Of a stretch of DNA of 12,190 bases, positions 6,103 through 12,190 are shown one piece after another. Both the position numbers and the translations under genes were made by a program. The first letter of the stretch is position 1; every line of letters starts with the position of its first letter. Under the pieces are notes generated by a model. The model worked only from the letters and a program-made list of their open reading frames with translations. It was not told the DNA's origin and ran no database searches. This DNA comes from Candidatus Uhrbacteria bacterium RIFCSPHIGHO2_02_FULL_57_19 (GTDB lineage: Bacteria > Patescibacteriota > Patescibacteriia > 2-12-FULL-57-11), in NCBI GenBank assembly GCA_001791115.1, contig MGDZ01000028.1:1-12190 (forward strand), written 5' to 3'.

Positions 6103-7278
6103 TCACGCCCGCAAGTGCGCCAGATAAAGCAGCGAATACAAACCAGCCAGGATGAACATCTGCGTCCAGCCGGGATCAAAAAAGGTGACGATGATCAAAC
6201 AGAGGATGGCCGCCGAAAGTTTCCCCGCGACCACGGCCATCTCCAGAAAAAGTGCCCCCTTGGTCACCGAGTAGGATCTGGCCCACTCATAGTGCAGGGC
6301 GATCATGGGAATGCCCAGGGCGTTCCTGGCGCTCCTGTAGAGAGCATCGAAACCCAGCACTCCCAACGGACTCGCGACCGCCGGCCGCACGAACCAGGAC
6401 AGCGCCGTAAAAAACGTCCCCACTCCGAGCATCCGGTGCCGGCCGCGGGTGTCGGTCAACCGGCCGATGGCCACGGCCATGACCGCGGTAGCCATGGTTG
6501 CCGCCGAGACAATGGCTCCCACGTTAAAAAACTCGCGAACCATGACAAAGATGAAAACTGGCCAGACCGCCTGCGCGATCAGTTCCTCGCCGAAGCCCAT
6601 GAAACAAAGAAGCCGCGGCCGGTGTTCCTTCTTGAAAAGCCGCTTCCAGGCGTCGAGATAAGAAAGCTCCCGCGGCTCAAAAACCTCGGGAGTGAGCAGG
6701 AGCGGGATGGTCGATGCCAGGATCAAAACCGATACGACGACGAACAGCACCGGAAATCCGAAAAAAAGAAGGATGGTACCGCCGACCACCGGCCCTAAAA
6801 TGGACGAGGCGGAGACGAGGAAAACCAGAGTTCCCAGTTCCCGGCCCTGAGTTCCTTTGCCGCTGCCGAAACGGGCGAAGTCGGCGTGATAGCCAGGCCA
6901 AAAAAGCGCCTTGAACAAGGCGTAGGAGACGATGGCTGTTCCGGTGAAAATCGGCGAGTAGGGAATCCCAAAAAGCGACAAATAGTAGATTACCAAAAAG
7001 GGCGTGGAGTAAATAATGCCATGTTCGTAACCCTTGGCTCGGGTGATTTTTCCGCCCAAAGGGATAATGACGAAGTACAGTCCGTAGACGGCGATATAAA
7101 AGAGGAGGATTCTCTGGAGAGAAAAGCCGATGGTGTAGAGGTAGATCGGTTCGAAGATGAGCACGGCCGAAGAAGCGAAATCCAGGATGGCTCGTGAAAG
7201 AAAAAGTTCCCGGACTTGGGTGGCCGGTCGGATGGCGAAGTACTGGGCGAAGAGTTTAGTGAGGATGGAGTGGGGCAC
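6103..7278 (-). CDS. Major facilitator superfamily (MFS) transporter, substrate unknown
   Basis: The 391-aa protein is highly hydrophobic with about ten to twelve membrane segments in two halves. The MFS signature loops are visible: GGKITRAKGYEHG (75-87) after the second helix and GRLTDTRGRHR (272-282), a good motif A match, in the second half. A charged central loop at about 200-222 joins the halves. Nothing indicates the substrate. The start is GTG at 7278: an in-frame TAG lies a few codons upstream within the short tandem repeat, and no better start is near. There is no Shine-Dalgarno, so translation may depend on coupling to tsaC, whose stop is 26 bases upstream. Its TGA is one base from the rsmA ATG. 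Confidence 0.85.
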   Translation of the reverse strand: MPHSILTKLFAQYFAIRPATQVRELFLSRAILDFASSAVLIFEPIYLYTIGFSLQRILLFYIAVYGLYFVIIPLGGKITRAKGYEHGIIYSTPFLVIYYLSLFGIPYSPIFTGTAIVSYALFKALFWPGYHADFARFGSGKGTQGRELGTLVFLVSASSILGPVVGGTILLFFGFPVLFVVVSVLILASTIPLLLTPEVFEPRELSYLDAWKRLFKKEHRPRLLCFMGFGEELIAQAVWPVFIFVMVREFFNVGAIVSAATMATAVMAVAIGRLTDTRGRHRMLGVGTFFTALSWFVRPAVASPLGVLGFDALYRSARNALGIPMIALHYEWARSYSVTKGALFLEMAVVAGKLSAAILCLIIVTFFDPGWTQMFILAGLYSLLYLAHLRA

Positions 7279-7283
7279 GATCG

Positions 7284-7311
7284 CTAGGTTCTAGGTTATA
7301 GGTTCTAGTTT
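7284..7311. repeat. Short 7-bp tandem repeat (four units) between tsaC and the MFS gene
   Basis: On the plus strand the units are CTAGGTT (7284-7290), CTAGGTT (7291-7297), ATAGGTT (7298-7304) and CTAGTTT (7305-7311). They fill nearly all of the 26-base gap and supply the TAG stop of tsaC. The array lies where the ribosome site of the MFS gene would be expected and shows no Shine-Dalgarno. Confidence 0.8.
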
Positions 7312-7892
7312 GTTGGTGAAGGATCGATCGGGCCGCGGCGGAGGATTCTGATTGATCCGTCGGATTCGACGCGAACAACGGTCGATGGTTTGTGACGCAG
7401 GAGGACGCCAGCGTCGAGATAGAAATCGATTGGTTTTTTTCCAAGCTGATTTTTGACGGCCCGTAACGAGTAACAAGCGGGTCTTCCGGAAAGATTGGCC
7501 GAGGTGGCGACGATCGGGCGAGCGAGTCCCGCGGCCAGCCGGCGAGCGATTGGATGCGATGAAACCCGGACGCCGACTGACGCGCCTAACGCGCGCCGGA
7601 TCCGCGCGTCACTCGCCGGCAGGACGATGGTCAGAGGTCCGGGCCAGTGTCGTTCGGCCAGCTCTAGCGCCGGGCCGTCGAGACGAAAAAACCGTCTCGC
7701 CTGCCGGATGTCCGCGGCGACCACCGGCAACGGCTTCCCGCGCTCACGGCTTTTGATGCGGTAGACCCGACGGACTGCCGCGGCGTTCGTCGCATCGCAA
7801 CCGATCCCGTAGGCCGTCTCGGTCGGAAAGATAATGATCCCGCCGCGGCGGAGCGCCGTTACCGCTTTATTTTGTGCTGTTCGTGAAACCAT
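7305..7892 (-). CDS. tsaC: L-threonylcarbamoyladenylate synthase (TsaC/Sua5/YrdC family)
   Basis: This enzyme makes threonylcarbamoyl-AMP from threonine, bicarbonate and ATP, the first step of t6A37 synthesis on ANN-decoding tRNAs. The 195-aa protein is one YrdC domain: PTETAYGIGCDA (23-34), KSRERGKP (47-54) with the ATP/threonine-binding basic residues, HWPGPLTIVLPA (82-93), VGVRV (106-110), SANLSGRPA (131-139) and PSTVVRV (169-175). It lacks the extra C-terminal Sua5 domain, so it is of the short TsaC type. The start at ATG 7892 lies inside the end of the epimerase gene (34-base overlap) and is backed by AAGGAGA at 7907-7901, eight bases upstream. The overlap implies translational coupling. 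The rest of the t6A machinery is not in the window. Confidence 0.94.
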   Translation of the reverse strand: MVSRTAQNKAVTALRRGGIIIFPTETAYGIGCDATNAAAVRRVYRIKSRERGKPLPVVAADIRQARRFFRLDGPALELAERHWPGPLTIVLPASDARIRRALGASVGVRVSSHPIARRLAAGLARPIVATSANLSGRPACYSLRAVKNQLGKKPIDFYLDAGVLLRHKPSTVVRVESDGSIRILRRGPIDPSPTN

Positions 7893-8791
7893 CGGACAGT
7901 TCTCCTTAAACCGTCATCGAGTACCGTCGTCGGCTTCCAGCCCAGTTCTTCGCGCGCCAGCCGAATGGCTACGGCGGATCGGTGCTCCTCTCCGATCTTT
8001 GACGGCGCGTAGACGGGCCTCTGTGTTGAACCGAAGGCCCGCGCGACTTTCCCGCAGAGTGTGTTTAAATCCGTCTCTTTCGAGGTTCCGACATTAATGA
8101 CGCCGGTGGCCGGCTTGGACATCGCCGATAGAAAAGCGCGCACCACATCGTCAATGTACACAAAGTCCCGCGTTTGTCGTCCGTCGCCGAAAATCACCGG
8201 CCTCTGGCCGCGAGCCATTCGCCCCAACCAGATGGCGATCGCTCCCGCCTCGCTCTTAGGATTCTGTCGCGGGCCGTAAACATTGGCCAGCCGGAGTGAA
8301 ACCGACGGAAATCCGCCGGCGTGGCGGTAGGAATGCAAATAATGTTCTGACGCCAATTTGGAAACCCCGTAAGGAGACAAGGGATGGGCGGGGTAAGTCT
8401 CAGGCGTGGGAATCTTGTTGGCGCCGCCGTAGATCGCTCCGCCGGTCGAAGCCAGAATAAATTTTCTGATGCGGCACTCGAGCCCGGCCTTGACCAGCCG
8501 AAGCAGGCCGATGACATTTGTCTTGGCGTCGGCCACTGGATCGAGCACCGAGAGACGGGGGTCCTTCTGGGCGGCGAAGTGGAAGATGATCTCGGGCTTG
8601 AGCCTTTTTGTCGCCGATCCAACCAGCGGGCTGGCGACATCCATCTTAATGAATCCCGCTTGGGGATTCAGGTTGGTCCGCTTGCCGGTCGAAAGATTAT
8701 CCAGCACCGTCACCCGGTGCTTCCGGGCGACGAGCGCGTCCACCACATGAGATCCGATAAACCCGGCACCGCCGGTAACTAATATCTTCAT
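7859..8791 (-). CDS. NAD-dependent epimerase/dehydratase, GalE-like
   Basis: An extended short-chain dehydrogenase, most like UDP-glucose 4-epimerases that interconvert nucleotide sugars for surface glycans. The 310-aa protein has the NAD-binding GGAGFIGS (7-14), an acidic end to the second strand (D31), HFAAQ (71-75), the catalytic triad around S115 (LASTGGAIYG) and YGVSK (Y141, K145), LANVYGPRQ (168-176) and FGDGRQTRDFVYIDD (201-215). I chose ATG 8791, giving the canonical MKILVTGGAGFIG, with GGGAG eight bases upstream; a longer frame to 8953 runs through prfB. The gap to prfB is 2 bases (TAATTATG). The exact substrate cannot be read from the sequence; GDP- or dTDP-sugar relatives share these motifs, so no symbol is given. 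Confidence 0.93.
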   Translation of the reverse strand: MKILVTGGAGFIGSHVVDALVARKHRVTVLDNLSTGKRTNLNPQAGFIKMDVASPLVGSATKRLKPEIIFHFAAQKDPRLSVLDPVADAKTNVIGLLRLVKAGLECRIRKFILASTGGAIYGGANKIPTPETYPAHPLSPYGVSKLASEHYLHSYRHAGGFPSVSLRLANVYGPRQNPKSEAGAIAIWLGRMARGQRPVIFGDGRQTRDFVYIDDVVRAFLSAMSKPATGVINVGTSKETDLNTLCGKVARAFGSTQRPVYAPSKIGEEHRSAVAIRLAREELGWKPTTVLDDGLRRTVRWFHEQHKIKR

Positions 8792-8793
8792 AA

Positions 8794-9901
8794 TTACTTC
8801 TCCCGTGATTTCATCCACTTCAGATACGCTTCGACGAATGAGTCCAAATCCCCATCCAAAACTGCCTGAGCGTTCGAGGTTTCGTGCTTGGTGCGATGAT
8901 CTTTGACCAGTTTGTAAGGATGCAGCACGTAGGAGCGGATCTGGTTCCCCCATTCGGCCGAGGTGTAGGCCCCGCGGATCTTTTGTTTCTCTTCCTGACG
9001 TTCGGCTTGGGCCAGGGCGTGGAGTTTGGCCCGGAGGATCTTCATGGCCGTTTCCTTATTCTGCGTCTGACTCCTCTCGTTCTGGCAGGAAACGACGATG
9101 CCCGTCGGGATATGAGTAACGCGCACGGCCGAATAGGTAGTCTGAACGCTCTGCCCGCCGTGTCCCGAGGATAGAAAAGTGTCGATCCGCAGGTCCTTGG
9201 AATCGATGGAAACCTCTTCGACCTCACCCAACTCGGGCAAAATCTCGACTAAGGCAAATGAGGTGTGACGCATGGCCTCGGCGTCAAAGGGCGAGATGCG
9301 CACCAGCCGGTGCACGCCGGCTTCGGATTTGAAAATTCCGTAGGCCCATCGGCCTTCGATGGAAACGGTGACTGATTTGACCCCCGCCTCGGCGCCCCGG
9401 TGTTCGTCGAGAATTCGCGCCTTGAGCCCTTTGCGCTCGGCGTAACGGAGGAACATTCGCAGCAGCATCCCGGCCCAATCCATTGCTTCGACTCCGCCGG
9501 TGCCAGCGTGAACGGCGAGTAGCGCGTTGGCTCCATCGTGCTTTTCCGAAAAAAGCACGGCGAACTCGAGCTCGGCGAAGCGGCGCTCCACTCCTACGAT
9601 TCCGGTCTCGATCTCCAGCCGCAATCCTCCGTCTTCGCCGACCTTATCCGCCTCTCGGGCGATCTCCAAAAGATCGGAAACCTCCTTGGCCAGGCCGTCC
9701 CAGGCCTCGACTTCGCGAGCCATCTCGGCCTGACGTCCGGAAACTTCCCGCGCCAACTCGGCGTCTTTCCAAAAATCAGACGCGCTCATCTTCACCGCCA
9801 GCCGCTCCGCCTCCTTTCTCAGTCTTTCGACGTCAAAGTAACCTCCGTGTCTCGGAGATCTTCGAGCGGAGGTTCTCGAGCTTAGCAATGAGATCTTTCA
9901 T
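8794..9901 (-). CDS. prfB: Peptide chain release factor 2, expressed by programmed +1 frameshift
   Basis: RF2 ends translation at UGA and UAA. The product is 368 aa: 22 codons from ATG 9901 in the first frame (MKDLIAKLENLRSK...RRLL), then a shift into the main frame at DVERLRKEAERL. RF2 features, numbered on the fused protein, are the stop-reading SPF motif (203-205, in RISPFDAEAMRHTSFA) and the peptidyl-hydrolysis GGQ (248-250, in SGHGGQSVQ). SPF rather than PxT marks RF2 and not RF1. At the join are an internal Shine-Dalgarno GGAGG, the slip codon CTT and the stop TGA followed by C, as in other bacterial prfB genes, giving autoregulation. Read without the shift, the main frame would need a non-homologous N-terminus from 9888. 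The ATG lies three bases after the TAG of the gene before it. Confidence 0.97.
9832..9847 (-). promoter_or_regulatory. Programmed +1 ribosomal frameshift site of prfB
   Basis: The minus strand reads CGGAGGTTACTTTGAC. GGAGG (9846-9842) is the stimulatory internal Shine-Dalgarno, three bases from the P-site codon CTT (9838-9836). The zero-frame stop TGA is at 9835-9833 with C after it. A ribosome pausing at the UGA when RF2 is scarce slips forward one base and reads GAC. Element order and spacing match the known bacterial prfB site. Confidence 0.96.
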
Positions 9902-9904
9902 AAT

Positions 9905-10270
9905 CTATATTTTCAGCTTCTTAGCGTACTCGCCCAGCACCGGCATTTCCCATCGCTCGCCCTGGATGGCTTTAAGAAATCCGACAATAGACAAAACGAG
10001 AAGCAGAATCGATCCGAGAAATCCGATCATCCAGCCCAAGATGGGCACCCAGCCCACCAGCCAGACGGCGATCCACAGAATGAACAGGATCATCCCCTGC
10101 TTGGCGTGAAACTGGGCAAAGGGGGAATCTTTCTTGGTCAGCAGGGGGACCAGGAAGAGAATCCACAGATAGCCGATGGCCGCCAGGGCCTTGTTCTCCT
10201 CGACGTCTCCTGCCTTGCCGGCAGGCAGGTTGGGGGATACTGGTTTAGTTTCGGGCATAAACTTCATCAT
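9905..10270 (-). CDS. Small membrane protein, DUF4870 / Tic20-like
   Basis: The 121-aa protein has a polar N-terminus and about three membrane segments (roughly 29-46, 58-78 and 80-101). The loop FAQFHAKQG (51-59) followed by a hydrophobic helix is characteristic of the DUF4870 group of small bacterial membrane proteins, whose function is not established. Residues about 14-22 (NLPAGKAGD) come from a palindromic CCTGCC/GGCAGG element and look like a later insertion into the variable N-terminal tail. The start is uncertain: ATG 10270 and 10267 lie in a hairpin without a Shine-Dalgarno, and ATG 10258 (MPETKPV) is possible. It is the first gene of the six-gene operon and ends three bases before prfB. 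Confidence 0.82.
   Translation of the reverse strand: MMKFMPETKPVSPNLPAGKAGDVEENKALAAIGYLWILFLVPLLTKKDSPFAQFHAKQGMILFILWIAVWLVGWVPILGWMIGFLGSILLLVLSIVGFLKAIQGERWEMPVLGEYAKKLKI
10209..10237. repeat. Second palindromic element, inside the DUF4870-like gene
   Basis: CTGCCTTGCC (10210-10219) and GGCAGGCAG (10220-10228) form an imperfect palindrome with one unpaired T, followed by GTTGGGGG. The copy in rsmA is followed by GTAGGGGG after the same arm, so the two share the core and one flank. Here it encodes NLPAGKAG near the N-terminus. No clear flanking direct repeat was found. Confidence 0.6.
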
Positions 10271-10292
10271 TAAAAATGATGAAAAAAGTATA
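10263..10292 (-). promoter_or_regulatory. Promoter and start-codon hairpin of the DUF4870-prfB-rsmA operon
   Basis: On the minus strand TGGTATACT gives a -10 TATACT (10292-10287) with an extended TG; the -35 at 17 bases is poor. Just downstream, TTCATCATT and AATGATGAA (10283-10263) form a perfect 9-bp hairpin with a 3-base loop that holds the first two ATG codons. The transcript would begin within or just before this hairpin, leaving almost no leader. Confidence 0.55.
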
Positions 10293-10299
10293 CCACAGA

Positions 10300-10328
10300 T
10301 TGACAGCGACGCGAATCTCTGCTAGAGT
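10300..10328 (+). promoter_or_regulatory. Sigma-70-type promoter of the plus-strand hypothetical gene
   Basis: A perfect -35 TTGACA (10300-10305), a 17-base spacer and the -10 TAGAGT (10323-10328) point to the gene starting at 10352. It interleaves with the opposing promoter of the prfB operon, whose -10 is at 10287-10292, so the two may compete for RNA polymerase. Confidence 0.75.
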
Positions 10329-10351
10329 TTTCGTCCACGAAAGGAGAGAGC

Positions 10352-10660
10352 TTGGGAGTCACAATCACCTCGATCGAGGATGCACGGGGCATCCTGCAGA
10401 AGAGGAAGAACATTCCGATCGACGAGGATTACATCCACGTCATCCTGACCTTCGTCCTCGAAATCCGGGCCAACCTCGGCCGGAACCTGGTCGAAGTCCG
10501 CCTTCGGCCGGAGAGCTTCGACCGGATAAACTCGGCCCCGACCGTCGCCTGCCTGGCCATCGACGCCCTGATGGCAGGACAGACGCCGTCGCGCAAAAAG
10601 GCCTATCTGACCTTCCGCGAAGACGGCCGGACGGTCGAGGTCAAATTTCTCCACGTGTGA
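10352..10660 (+). CDS. Hypothetical 102-aa protein
   Basis: I do not recognise this protein. It is soluble, with no signal peptide or membrane segment and one cysteine. It looks like a small alpha/beta domain: a short N-terminal strand (GVTITSI), charged helices (about 9-40, with DEDYIHVILTFVLEIR), a strand LVEVRLRP (46-53), a helix with CLAIDALMAG (66-75) and two C-terminal strands AYLTFRED and TVEVKFLHV. The start is TTG at 10352, five bases after AAGGAG (10341-10346); no ATG lies near in this frame. It is the only plus-strand gene, with its own promoter and a terminator, so it is probably a stand-alone unit. Two longer ORFs over the same DNA, one on each strand, lack such signals and look like shadows. 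Confidence 0.78.
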   Translation: MGVTITSIEDARGILQKRKNIPIDEDYIHVILTFVLEIRANLGRNLVEVRLRPESFDRINSAPTVACLAIDALMAGQTPSRKKAYLTFREDGRTVEVKFLHV

Positions 10661-10685
10661 GATAGATCCCGACGCCCGCCGCCGC

Positions 10686-10722
10686 AAAGCCCATGGTCGA
10701 CATTACAAGTCGGCTTTTTTTT
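10686..10722 (+). terminator. Intrinsic terminator of the plus-strand gene
   Basis: AAAGC (10686-10690) and CGAC (10698-10701) pair with GTCG (10709-10712) and GCTTT (10713-10717) around a 7-base loop, with an asymmetric bulge of seven bases. A run of eight T (10715-10722) follows. It starts about 25 bases after the stop at 10660. Confidence 0.65.
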
Positions 10723-10726
10723 ATTC

Positions 10727-10755
10727 AAAACCGCCCCGCTAAGCGAGGCGGCTTT
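10727..10755 (-). terminator. Intrinsic terminator of groEL
   Basis: Reading the minus strand, AAAGCCGCCTCGC and GCGGGGCGGTTT form a long stem with a TTA loop (G-T wobbles included), followed by TTTTG. It begins about 28 bases after the groEL stop. On the plus strand the stem has two mismatches and no clean T-run, so it mainly serves groEL. Confidence 0.8.
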
Positions 10756-10782
10756 CTCCTCCACTATTCACTATTCCCTGTC

Positions 10783-12190
10783 TTAGTAGTCCATCCCCAT
10801 TCCGCCCATGCCCCCGGCTCCGCCATCGGCCGAGTCCTTCTTCTCCGGCTTGTCAGTGATGACTGCCTCGGTAGTGAGCAACATGGCGGCAATAGAAGCC
10901 GCGTTCTGCAGGGCGTAGCGGGTGACCTTGGTGGGGTCGATGATGCCCGCGGCCAGCAGATCCTCATAGCGGTCGGCCTCGGCATTGTAGCCCACGGCGC
11001 CCGCCTGCTTTTTCACTTCCTCGGCGACCACCGCGCCGTCCTTGCCGGCGTTCTCCGCGATCTGGCGGAGCGGCTCTTCCAGCGCGCGACGGAGGATCTG
11101 GACGCCGATTCTCTCTTCGCCGGCGACGACGACGGAGTCAAGCGCCCGCGCGGCGCGAAGCAGAGCCACGCCGCCTCCGGGCACGATGCCTTCCTCGACC
11201 GCGGCTTTGGTGGCGTTTACCGCGTCCTCAATACGGTGCTTCTTTTCCTTCATCTCGGTCTCGGTGGCCGCGCCGACTTTAATCACCCCAACGCCGCCCG
11301 AGAGCTTGGCCAGCCGCTCCTGGAGCTTCTCTTTATCAAACTCACTCTCAGTGGTCGCGAGCTCTTTCTTGATCTGGGCGATACGGTCGGCTACTTTGGC
11401 CGGCTCGCCTTTGCCCTCGACGATGGTCGTGTTCTCCTTGGTGGCGATGACCTTGCGCGCTGAACCCAAATCCGCGAGCTGGGTATTTTCAATCTTCAAT
11501 CCCACGTCTTCGGATATGACCCGCGCGCCGGTAAGCGCCGCGATGTCCTGGAGCATCTCCTTGCGGCGGTCGCCGAACCCAGGCGCCTTGACCGCGAGCG
11601 AGTTGAAGGTGCCGCGAAGCTTGTTGACCACCAGCGTGGCCATGGCTTCGGCTTCAACATCCTCGGCGATGATGACGATCTCCTTACGCCCGGTTGCCGC
11701 CACCTTCTCCAAGATCGGCAGGAGGTCCTGCACGCTCGAGATCTTCTTGTCGGTGACCAGGATGTGCGGATCGGAATACTCGGCCTCCATCCGCTCGGCG
11801 TTGGTGATCATATAGGGCGAAACATAACCCTTGTCGAAGCGCATGCCTTTGACCACTTCGACGTCAATGCCAAAAGTCTGCGATTCCTCGACCGTGATCA
11901 CCCCGTTCTCGCCGACCTCTTTCATGGCCCGGGCGATAGTTTTTCCGATTTCGGAGTCGTTGGCGGAAATGGCCGCCACATGCTCGATCTCCGGCCCGGT
12001 AACGGGCTTAGAAATTTTCCCTTTGAGCTCGGCGACGATGGTCTCAACGCCCTTCTCGATCCCCCGGCGGATGGCCAGTGGGTTGGTGCCGGCGGTGACG
12101 TTCTTGATGCCCTCGGCGAAAATCGCCTGGGCCAGCACGGTGGCGGTGGTGGTCCCGTCGCCGGCCACGTCATTGGTCTTCGAGGCGACT
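10783..12190 (-). CDS. groEL: Chaperonin GroEL (HSP60), N-terminus beyond window
   Basis: GroEL forms the double-ring, ATP-driven folding chamber that works with GroES in the cytoplasm. 468 residues are visible, from VASKTNDVAGDGTTTATVLAQ, the ATP-binding GDGTTT region near residue 86 of E. coli GroEL, so about 75 N-terminal residues lie beyond the right edge. Also present are the apical-domain region (ERMEAEYSDPHILVTDKKI), KAPGFGDRRKEML, the hinge and second equatorial part with the catalytic aspartate in RIEDAVNATKAAVEEGIVPGGG, and a short Gly/Met tail GGAGGMGGMGMDY typical of bacterial GroEL. The frame is uninterrupted. A strong terminator follows, so it is the last gene of its unit; groES, if adjacent, is outside the window. 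Confidence 0.98.
   Translation of the reverse strand, partial: VASKTNDVAGDGTTTATVLAQAIFAEGIKNVTAGTNPLAIRRGIEKGVETIVAELKGKISKPVTGPEIEHVAAISANDSEIGKTIARAMKEVGENGVITVEESQTFGIDVEVVKGMRFDKGYVSPYMITNAERMEAEYSDPHILVTDKKISSVQDLLPILEKVAATGRKEIVIIAEDVEAEAMATLVVNKLRGTFNSLAVKAPGFGDRRKEMLQDIAALTGARVISEDVGLKIENTQLADLGSARKVIATKENTTIVEGKGEPAKVADRIAQIKKELATTESEFDKEKLQERLAKLSGGVGVIKVGAATETEMKEKKHRIEDAVNATKAAVEEGIVPGGGVALLRAARALDSVVVAGEERIGVQILRRALEEPLRQIAENAGKDGAVVAEEVKKQAGAVGYNAEADRYEDLLAAGIIDPTKVTRYALQNAASIAAMLLTTEAVITDKPEKKDSADGGAGGMGGMGMDY

Noticed and set aside
6102..6179. A 26-codon N-terminal extension of RsmA
   Set aside because: It reads through the end of the MFS gene in another frame and is unlike RsmA N-termini; ATG 6101 directly after the MFS stop fits the family.
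5800..6798. A 332-codon plus-strand ORF across rsmA and the MFS gene
   Set aside because: It spans two well-identified genes on the other strand and has no motif or start signal of its own.
8792..8953. A 54-codon N-terminal extension of the epimerase
   Set aside because: It overlaps prfB out of frame, and the Rossmann start MKILVTGGAGFIG with a Shine-Dalgarno begins at 8791.
9833..9835. The TGA in prfB as a nonsense mutation or pseudogene sign
   Set aside because: The surrounding GGAGG, CTT and following C are exactly the programmed frameshift signal, and the rest of the gene is intact.
10276..10687. A 129-codon plus-strand ORF and a 121-codon minus-strand ORF over the hypothetical gene
   Set aside because: Neither has a ribosome site. 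The first starts upstream of the plus-strand promoter and the second runs against it; the TTG-start frame has promoter, Shine-Dalgarno and terminator in the right order.
10693..11463. A 256-codon plus-strand ORF over the groEL terminator and 3' part of groEL
   Set aside because: GroEL on the opposite strand is unmistakable; this frame is a shadow.
1..12190. tRNA, rRNA, riboswitch, insertion sequence or phage genes
   Set aside because: I looked for tRNA-like cloverleaf ends, transposase motifs and phage proteins on both strands and saw none I could support.

Overview
The window looks like part of a GC-rich genome of the Candidate Phyla Radiation (Patescibacteria). This rests on three things: compact operons of small housekeeping proteins with 1-3 nt gaps; a thrombospondin-type-3-repeat membrane protein followed by a giant cysteine-rich secreted protein, an arrangement I associate with that group from memory; and palindromic CCTGCC/GGCAGG elements sitting inside reading frames. 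No database was searched, so the phylum call is an inference. The genetic code is standard: UGA ends several genes, and an RF2 gene with a UGA-sensing frameshift is present, which argues against the UGA-recoding CPR lineages.

Layout, right to left (almost everything is on the minus strand). (1) 12190-10783: groEL, missing its N-terminus at the window edge, ending at a strong hairpin terminator. (2) 10352-10660: one plus-strand gene for an unrecognised 102-aa protein, with its own promoter (TTGACA, 17 nt, TAGAGT), a clear Shine-Dalgarno, a TTG start and a terminator. (3) 10270-5277: a tightly packed minus-strand operon: DUF4870-like small membrane protein, prfB (RF2, with the classical programmed +1 frameshift), a GalE-like NAD-dependent epimerase, TsaC/Sua5/YrdC, an MFS transporter and rsmA. 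Three of these six act directly on translation: release at UGA/UAA, tRNA t6A synthesis and 16S rRNA dimethylation. (4) 5198 down to 1: a second operon with a well-formed promoter (TTGCTT, 17 nt, TATAAT), encoding a membrane-anchored calcium-binding-type TSP3 protein and then a giant secreted protein. That last frame is open without a stop for 1498 codons and runs off the left edge.

The most interesting points are these. First, the 102-nt gap between the TSP3 gene and the giant gene holds a perfect 14-bp inverted repeat plus a third, competing arm. A 30-codon ORF starts 1 nt after the TSP3 stop and ends 8 nt before the giant gene's ATG, which has no Shine-Dalgarno. This looks like a translational relay or RNA switch. 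Second, a 42-nt palindromic element in rsmA is bounded by a 9-bp direct repeat, and removing it restores a normal-looking RsmA; a related element lies in the DUF4870-like gene. Third, the giant protein carries seven copies of a fixed C-x5-G-C motif, two lectin-like segments and in-frame Ser-Pro minisatellites.

No tRNA, rRNA, CRISPR array, insertion sequence or replication origin was seen. No gene-free stretch exceeds about 125 bases.
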